Shown in pieces: positions 42,910-48,188 of a stretch of 48,188 bases of DNA; position 1 is the first letter of the stretch, and each line of letters starts with the position of its first letter. The stretch covers positions 1 to 48,188 of the forward strand of contig JACNGB010000031.1 in NCBI GenBank assembly GCA_014384345.1. The letters run 5' to 3'. Below the pieces are notes generated by a model. It ran no database searches and was not told the DNA's origin. It worked only from the letters and a program-made list of their open reading frames with translations. This stretch comes from Candidatus Thioglobus pontius. GTDB taxonomy: Bacteria; Pseudomonadota; Gammaproteobacteria; PS1; Pseudothioglobaceae. The translations under genes were made by a program, and so were the position numbers.

Positions 42910-44085
42910 TTATTCGGCATGCTCCATGTTCCCAAGGCGTTCCATGGCGCGTAATTCATCGTTAATATAATACATTTTGAGCGAATTTCGCTCCCAAGGT
43001 GGTATACCAGCCTCTTGTAGCACCTTTTTTAGGGATTGAGAGTGTGTTTTTCCCGGTAATTTAATACGCTGACCTTCGGCGCGATAACGAATGGAAAAAT
43101 TTGGCAAATTTTGTAATTCAAGCTGAATTGGGCAAGTTCTGACTTCTTTATCGTCGGCATTGTTTATAAAATACAATTCTTGCTGATAACGCCTAATTTC
43201 GTAATCATCCCATTGCACCAAAGGCTTGGCGTCTTGTTTTGCATGAAGTAGATCAACAATTTGACTCATGACTTTATCAGTGGGCGCTAAAAAACCCAGC
43301 AAACTCAGATGGTGACGCAAAATATTCTTAATTCTATGTGTTTCTAGTTTAATGAGCTCGACAGTATTAATGCGACCACTGTCATTGATAATGTTGTTGC
43401 TTTGTAAATCAATATCCGCTAATTCTCGTGTTAGTTTTAAGGCTTCTGATTGGTGTTTGGCGCTCCTAGATAGGATTTTTGCTAAATTTTTATAAATAGT
43501 TGAGAGTTTTGGAATTATCTCTAAACGCAAGAAATTGCGCCTAAAATTAGTGTCTTTGTTGCTATCGTCCTCTATCCAGTTAAGTTTGTGCGTTTTAGCA
43601 TAATCAATAATTTGAGCTTTGCTAATATCCAGCATGGGGCGATAATGACTACCTTTGCCCAAGGGTTTTTCTTTAGGCATGCTGGCCAGTCCGGCGCTGC
43701 CAGCACCTCTAAATAATTGCAAAAGTAACGTTTCAGCCTGATCTTGTTGATGATGTGCAGTACACAACACCTCGTTGTCTAGCATATTACAAGATAATGA
43801 GTGATAGCGGCTTTTACGAGCATTTTCTTCAATATTTTTAGAATTTTCTATATTTAAGTCAATATTTGAGTATGGAATGTTGAGTGTATTGCATACATTT
43901 TGGCAAAATAAATGCCAATCATTGCAATATTCAGACAAATGATGATTGCAATGAATTGCTCTAATATGGTTTGGGTAGTGGCTGTGCAGATAGTGCAATA
44001 ACACAATTGAATCAATGCCGCCACTTAAAGCTAGGGCAATATTTTTACCCTCAAGAAAAGTATCTTTAGTCTTTAAACTTTCCAA
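42910..44085 (-). CDS. tilS: tRNA(Ile)-lysidine synthase
   Basis: 391 aa from a TTG start; no earlier Met precedes the PP-loop [16 protein letters not shown] (residues 17-32). [38 protein letters not shown] and the C-terminal domain with [32 protein letters not shown] are typical. It converts C34 of tRNA-Ile2(CAU) to lysidine, so it reads AUA. Its substrate tRNA is at 23108-23184. The start overlaps accA by 20 bases. Confidence 0.95.
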   Translation of the reverse strand: MESLKTKDTFLEGKNIALALSGGIDSIVLLHYLHSHYPNHIRAIHCNHHLSEYCNDWHLFCQNVCNTLNIPYSNIDLNIENSKNIEENARKSRYHSLSCNMLDNEVLCTAHHQQDQAETLLLQLFRGAGSAGLASMPKEKPLGKGSHYRPMLDISKAQIIDYAKTHKLNWIEDDSNKDTNFRRNFLRLEIIPKLSTIYKNLAKILSRSAKHQSEALKLTRELADIDLQSNNIINDSGRINTVELIKLETHRIKNILRHHLSLLGFLAPTDKVMSQIVDLLHAKQDAKPLVQWDDYEIRRYQQELYFINNADDKEVRTCPIQLELQNLPNFSIRYRAEGQRIKLPGKTHSQSLKKVLQEAGIPPWERNSLKMYYINDELRAMERLGNMEHAE

Positions 44086-45016
44086 AGCTTAGTAGTTTTT
44101 CTTGTCTTTTTAGTAGCAAGTCAGCAGTTGATAGTTGTTTAATGTTATTGAGTTCTTGAATGAGCGCATCTTTTAACAAGGTTTTTGCTGCAGATGGGTC
44201 GCGATGAATGCCACCTAATGGCTCATCAATAATAACATCAATTAATCCTTCTTTTTTCAAGTGCTCTGAGGTTAGCTTTAAAGATTCAGCAGCAATATTT
44301 GCTTTAGTGGCATCTTTATAAAGAATCGAGGCGCAGCCTTCAGGCGAAATAACCGAATAGATTGAATATTCAAACATCATCATAGTGTCAGCAACACCAA
44401 TGGCCAGTGCGCCGCCTGAGCCACCTTCACCAATCACTACTGAGATGATGGGTGTTGATAGGGTTGACATTTCAAATAAATTTTTAGCGATGGCTTCTGA
44501 TTGACCGCGTTCTTCTGCGCCAATGCCTGGGTAGGCGCCCGGCGTGTCAATAAAAGTAATGATAGGCATGTTAAACTTTTCAGCCATTTTCATTAAACGC
44601 AAGGCTTTGCGATAGCCTTCTGGGCGTGGCATGCCGAAGTTGTGCTTGAGTTTTTCTTGTGTGGTTCGGCCTTTTTGCTGGCCGATAAACATGACCGGCT
44701 GTTCGTCAAGCTTGGCAATGCCGCCAACAATTGCATGATCGTCGCCATAAGCACGATCACCATGAAGCTCGGTAAATTCTTCAAAGACTTCATCAATATA
44801 ATCAAGTGTATATAGGCGCTTTGGATGACGTGCTAATTGAGAAATTTGCCAATCAGACAAAGATGAGAAGATTTTTTTGGTCAGGGTGTTGCTTTTGGCT
44901 TTTAACGCTTCCATTTCTTCAACAATATCAACTTTATCTTTAATATTGCAAAGCGCTTCAATCTTGGCTTCAAGGTCGGCAATTGGTTGTTCAAAATCAA
45001 GATAATCTAAATTCAT
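44066..45016 (-). CDS. accA: Acetyl-CoA carboxylase carboxyltransferase subunit alpha
   Basis: 316 aa. Motifs: [87 protein letters not shown] and [17 protein letters not shown]. With AccD it forms the carboxyltransferase of fatty acid synthesis. The tilS start lies in its last 20 bases, so the pair is coupled, as in other gammaproteobacteria. Confidence 0.97.
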   Translation of the reverse strand: MNLDYLDFEQPIADLEAKIEALCNIKDKVDIVEEMEALKAKSNTLTKKIFSSLSDWQISQLARHPKRLYTLDYIDEVFEEFTELHGDRAYGDDHAIVGGIAKLDEQPVMFIGQQKGRTTQEKLKHNFGMPRPEGYRKALRLMKMAEKFNMPIITFIDTPGAYPGIGAEERGQSEAIAKNLFEMSTLSTPIISVVIGEGGSGGALAIGVADTMMMFEYSIYSVISPEGCASILYKDATKANIAAESLKLTSEHLKKEGLIDVIIDEPLGGIHRDPSAAKTLLKDALIQELNNIKQLSTADLLLKRQEKLLSFGKFKD

Positions 45017-45060
45017 AAGGCGTTAAAATCAATGTTTAAATAATATTTGAATTATAGCAG

Positions 45061-45669
45061 ATGGATCTATTAACGCTACTGTCTTTAACCTTTGCGACAT
45101 TTGTTTATGCCATCTCGCCAGGGCCGGGTTTATTTGCGGTATTGGCAACCTCAACTCGATATGGGCCAGTTGCTGCTTTATGGCTTTCAGCGGGGCATGT
45201 TATTGGCGATATTTTGTATGTGTCAATTGCAATGTTTGCCTTGAGTGTTCTAGCGCAAACGATCGAGCAAAGCATGGTCTATGTGAAGTTTTTTGGTGCT
45301 GCTTACTTGCTTTATATTGGTATTCAACAATATCGCTCAAAAGGCGTGAGCTTTGAAGCAGATAGTGGTCAGCAATCTGTTGTTAAATTATTGTTTGCTG
45401 GTTTTGTGGTCGGTGGCACTAACCCTAAAACCATTATTTACTATTTGTCTTTTTTGCCAGTTTTCATTGATTTGAATAATTTGACTCTGGCAATTGAAAT
45501 TGAAGTGATTGTAGTGGTAGGTATTACTGTGCTGTTTGTGCTGAGCTTGGCTAATATATTAGGGCTTAGACTGCGACAGTCTATTGAAAACCCGCAGGTT
45601 ATTAAGAAAGTTAATAAAATAACCGGTATTACCATGATGCTAGTCGGTGTTTTTGTGGCTTTATATTAA
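45061..45669 (+). CDS. LysE/RhtB-family exporter (1)
   Basis: 202 aa with about six membrane helices. ISPGPGLFAVLATSTRYGP (about residues 19-37) is the LysE-family signature, and VVGGTNPKTIIYYLSFLPVF marks the second half. It likely exports an amino acid or similar small solute from the cytoplasm. The paralogue follows after 10 bases in tandem (45680-46288). Substrate cannot be told. Confidence 0.9.
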   Translation: MDLLTLLSLTFATFVYAISPGPGLFAVLATSTRYGPVAALWLSAGHVIGDILYVSIAMFALSVLAQTIEQSMVYVKFFGAAYLLYIGIQQYRSKGVSFEADSGQQSVVKLLFAGFVVGGTNPKTIIYYLSFLPVFIDLNNLTLAIEIEVIVVVGITVLFVLSLANILGLRLRQSIENPQVIKKVNKITGITMMLVGVFVALY

Positions 45670-45679
45670 AGATAATTTG

Positions 45680-46288
45680 ATGACTATTATTGAATTTTTT
45701 GCGCTATTTTTTATTGCCTTTGTGTTTGTAATAACACCAGGTCCAGGCACGCTCGCAGTTTTTGCTAAAAGCCTTTCTCAAGGTTTTTGGCCAGCATTTT
45801 ATTTATCGTTCGGCATGGTGTTGGGCGATTTAATTTATTTGTCAGTGGTGATCTTTTCTTTGGATTTATTCGCTGAATTGATCACGCCAATGATGGATTA
45901 TGTGCGGGTATTGGGCGGTGTTTATTTAATTTATTTGGGTTATAAATCTTGGTATGCGCACAAGGTTGAATTAAAAACCCGGGCTGAGCATAAAAGCGAC
46001 CTAAAAGAGCTTTTAACTGGATTGTTAATCTCGTTAACCAACCCCAAGGTGATGATTTTTTATATTGCTATTTTGCCGGCATTTATAGATTTAACCCAAG
46101 TTGATTTGTATTATGCACTGAGTATTTTATTGACTGTTGGCGTGGGTTTGTTGGCCGGCATCAGTTTAATTAATGTTGGCGTGGTTAAGATTAAGGTACT
46201 ATTCACCAAGCCTCACATGGATCGGCGTATTAATCAGATGGTTGCTGTGGTAATGGTGTTAGCAGGTGTGCTACTTGGGTTGTCATGA
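45680..46288 (+). CDS. LysE/RhtB-family exporter (2)
   Basis: 202 aa from ATG 45680; an in-frame start at 45647 lies inside the preceding gene. The signature VITPGPGTLAVFAKSLSQGF (about 15-34) and SLTNPKVMIFYIAILPAFIDL match the upstream copy in order and spacing, so the pair arose by duplication or they work as a two-part exporter. Six membrane helices. The stop overlaps the start of the DMT transporter gene. Confidence 0.9.
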   Translation: MTIIEFFALFFIAFVFVITPGPGTLAVFAKSLSQGFWPAFYLSFGMVLGDLIYLSVVIFSLDLFAELITPMMDYVRVLGGVYLIYLGYKSWYAHKVELKTRAEHKSDLKELLTGLLISLTNPKVMIFYIAILPAFIDLTQVDLYYALSILLTVGVGLLAGISLINVGVVKIKVLFTKPHMDRRINQMVAVVMVLAGVLLGLS

Positions 46289-47175
46289 TGAACAATCGGC
46301 TTTATTTTTGGATGGTGTTGGCTATGTTGTTTTGGGGTGCCTCTTGGCCAATTGCTAACGTATTGTCCGCCTACATAACAGAGCACGAATTTATCACCTA
46401 TCGATACGTATTAACCAGTATTACCATGGTGCCAGTATTGGTGTGGATGAAGCTATCTTTTAAAATTGATTGGTTAAATTTAACTATTGCCGCATTAGCT
46501 GCGCTGTTACTGATTTTTTATACTAAATTTTATTTTCTAAGTACCCAGTATGGCTCGCCAGGATTGTCCGGCGCTGTGGTAACCACATTAATGCCAATAT
46601 TGGTTTATTTGTTAATGCTATTTAGTCAGCAGAAAAAACCAAAAATAATTGATTGGCTAGCATTAGGATTGGGTGCAGCTGGTGTTATCACTACGATGGA
46701 TGTTTGGCATTTGAGTGCTGAACAAATATGGATTAGTCATAACATTTACATGGTGGCAGCAGCTAGTTTTTGGGCTGTTATGTCTATTGTGAGTTCTTAT
46801 GCTAAGCGGATTAATCCAGCAGTTTTAAGTTTTTATATTTATTTAATAACCGCCATTATTGATGCGCTGTTCTTCTTTAAACCCACTTATGGGTCTATAT
46901 TTGCCATGGACGGCATTTTTTGGATTAATTTTTTAATCGTTACCATTGCATCCACCACCTTCGCCACCACCGTCTATTTTTTAGGATTGCAACGACTTGG
47001 CTCAAGACAAGGCAGTGTTTTTACGTTTTTGGTGCCGCTTTTTGCCGTTGGTCTGAGTGTTATATTTTTAAAAGAGACCTGGCAATGGACGACAATCGTA
47101 GGCGCAATCATGACCATTGTTGCATTAATTATTTTGAATAAAATCAAATTGAATTTTTATAATAAGCACTCATAA
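46285..47175 (+). CDS. EamA/DMT-family transporter
   Basis: 296 aa, ten hydrophobic helices in two EamA halves (MLFWGASWPIANVLSAYITEHEF..YRYVLTS at start; VAAASFWAVMSIVSSYAKRINPAVLSF at about 150). Overlaps the upstream exporter gene by 4 bases (ATGATG, either ATG possible), so three transporters are co-expressed. Likely drug/metabolite or amino acid efflux; substrate unknown. Confidence 0.88.
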   Translation: MMNNRLYFWMVLAMLFWGASWPIANVLSAYITEHEFITYRYVLTSITMVPVLVWMKLSFKIDWLNLTIAALAALLLIFYTKFYFLSTQYGSPGLSGAVVTTLMPILVYLLMLFSQQKKPKIIDWLALGLGAAGVITTMDVWHLSAEQIWISHNIYMVAAASFWAVMSIVSSYAKRINPAVLSFYIYLITAIIDALFFFKPTYGSIFAMDGIFWINFLIVTIASTTFATTVYFLGLQRLGSRQGSVFTFLVPLFAVGLSVIFLKETWQWTTIVGAIMTIVALIILNKIKLNFYNKHS

Positions 47176-47203
47176 AAAATCTTACTAGTGGAATTGACAA
47201 GAG

Positions 47204-47377
47204 CTAATCGATCTTTCGATCTTTAAGATCTTGCATGATGGCTTTTCGAACGTCGTCTGAATAGTTAATCCAGCCACTAATTTCGTCACTATGGCGTTTG
47301 CAGCCAACACAATAGTTGTTTTTGTTGTATTTGCAAATGCCAACACAAGGGCTTTTTAGTGCTTGATAATTATTCAT
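47204..47377 (-). CDS. DUF1289 family small cysteine protein
   Basis: 57 aa (ATG 47377 to TAG 47204). SPCVGICKYNKNNYCVGCKRHSDEISGW carries the family pattern of four cysteines (residues 11, 15, 23 and 26), then the Arg/Glu-Trp signature and a helical tail. It likely binds a metal or Fe-S centre. Function of the family is unknown. It is divergent from the rhlE-like gene with 59 bases between starts. Confidence 0.88.
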   Translation of the reverse strand: MNNYQALKSPCVGICKYNKNNYCVGCKRHSDEISGWINYSDDVRKAIMQDLKDRKID

Positions 47378-47436
47378 ATTTTTTATTATAAGATGTCAAT
47401 GTAAAATATACATCTTTATTTCATCAGCATTCTTCC

Positions 47437-48188
47437 ATGGGTTTTACTAAATTAGGCTTGTCAGAGTTAATTCTGAAGGCAGTTTCTCAGCAAGGCTATG
47501 ACAAGCCATCACCCATTCAAGAGAAGTCCATTCCTCTGGTATTAGAGGGTAAAGATGTCATGGCAGCGGCACAAACCGGCACCGGTAAAACCGCAGGCTT
47601 TACTTTGCCAATTTTGCAACTATTGTCAGAGGGTCAGCCGACTAAGTCAAACCAAGTTCGCTCGCTGATTTTAACGCCAACACGTGAGCTAGCAGCACAA
47701 GTGCAAGCCAGTGTTGATACCTACGGAAAACAACTGCCACTCAAGTCAACGGTGGTATTTGGCGGGGTGAAAATCAATCCGCAAATGCAAAAGCTTCGAG
47801 GCGGCGTAGATATATTGGTAGCAACACCTGGGCGCTTATTAGACCTTTATTCACAAAATGCGGTTAGATTTGATCAACTAGAAATCATTGTTTTTGACGA
47901 AGCAGATAGAATGCTAGATATGGGCTTTATTCACGATATTAAGCGTATTTTAAAGATTTTACCTGCTAAAAGACAGACGTTAATGTTTTCAGCAACCTTT
48001 TCTGATGAGATTAGAAAGCTGGCTAAAACCTTAGTGCATAATCCGGTTGAAATTTCAGTTACTCCTAGAAACTCCACCGTGAAATCAGTCAAGCAGTGGA
48101 TTCATCCGGTTGATAAATCTAAAAAACAAGCGTTACTTACCAAGCTAATTAAAGATCACAGCTGGTATCAGGTGCTGGTGTTTAGTCG
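47437..48188 (+). CDS. rhlE: DEAD-box RNA helicase, RhlE type (3'-truncated by window edge)
   Basis: The first 250 codons from ATG 47437 are in the window, with no stop. Q-motif region ([24 protein letters not shown]), Walker [34 protein letters not shown] in [13 protein letters not shown] and the SAT motif MFSATF are all in order. It unwinds RNA in ribosome assembly or mRNA turnover. The start [10 protein letters not shown] and spacing support RhlE rather than SrmB or CsdA. Confidence 0.92.
   Translation, partial: MGFTKLGLSELILKAVSQQGYDKPSPIQEKSIPLVLEGKDVMAAAQTGTGKTAGFTLPILQLLSEGQPTKSNQVRSLILTPTRELAAQVQASVDTYGKQLPLKSTVVFGGVKINPQMQKLRGGVDILVATPGRLLDLYSQNAVRFDQLEIIVFDEADRMLDMGFIHDIKRILKILPAKRQTLMFSATFSDEIRKLAKTLVHNPVEISVTPRNSTVKSVKQWIHPVDKSKKQALLTKLIKDHSWYQVLVFS

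Overview
The window is about 48 kb of AT-rich, densely packed chromosome from a sulfur-oxidising, autotrophic gammaproteobacterium. It most resembles the marine SUP05 / Candidatus Thioglobus group. The evidence is an AprA adenylylsulfate reductase next to a K+-independent H+-pyrophosphatase, a PPi-type phosphofructokinase, soxYZ, phosphoglycolate phosphatase, beta-carbonic anhydrase, and typical gammaproteobacterial housekeeping blocks (ispE-tRNAGln-prs, lptM-like/lysA, cysS, rpoD). No phage, insertion sequence or CRISPR array was seen. Species-level placement is inference.

Layout. 1-9.0 kb is the sulfur/PPi/AMP block: the 3' part of aprA, a small NTF2-like protein, a SlyD-like isomerase and an unknown protein on the + strand, facing hppA, an unknown 387-aa protein, adk, a PPi-phosphofructokinase and a YfcE-type phosphodiesterase on the - strand. 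9.1-14.0 kb holds an SCP2-domain protein, a yrfG-like nucleotidase, cysS, a peroxiredoxin, a rubredoxin, leuB and a glutaredoxin. 14.0-15.1 kb is a less ordinary pocket: a 100-bp imperfect palindrome, a 15-bp inverted repeat, a lipoprotein and a tail-anchored small protein. 15.1-22.3 kb carries beta-carbonic anhydrase translationally coupled to a TRIC-type channel, a SoxH-like metallohydrolase, nudE-aat, then lptM-like/lysA/yhbY/lpxB/nadC. 22.3-30.1 kb is a long - strand block: cysQ, tRNA-Ile2(CAU), rpoD, prs, tRNA-Gln, ispE, orn, trpD and pepP. 30.1-38.9 kb holds rsmE, a DsrS-like gene, a membrane protein, proC, gph, bioA, a second metallohydrolase and a TtrS/TtrR-like two-component pair. 38.9-40.4 kb is a DsrE-family protein with soxY and soxZ. 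The remainder is priA, ybeY, tilS, accA, two LysE-family exporters, a DMT transporter, a DUF1289 protein and the 5' part of an RhlE-type helicase.

How the genes fit together. Reverse-acting APS reductase consumes AMP and sulfite, ATP sulfurylase (not in the window) consumes PPi, adenylate kinase rebalances AMP, and the H+-pyrophosphatase and PPi-phosphofructokinase tie the PPi pool to the proton gradient and to sugar-phosphate flux. The TtrSR-like pair next to soxYZ suggests sensing of a sulfur oxyanion. Carbonic anhydrase and phosphoglycolate phosphatase fit Calvin-cycle life.

The most unusual signal is not a gene. The whole roughly 195-bp space between trpD and orn is one imperfect inverted repeat. 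Over 80 aligned pairs, its departures from perfect pairing include 14 G-U pairs in the + strand RNA sense and no A-C mismatches. That pattern suggests a structured RNA or RNA-selected repeat element on the + strand.
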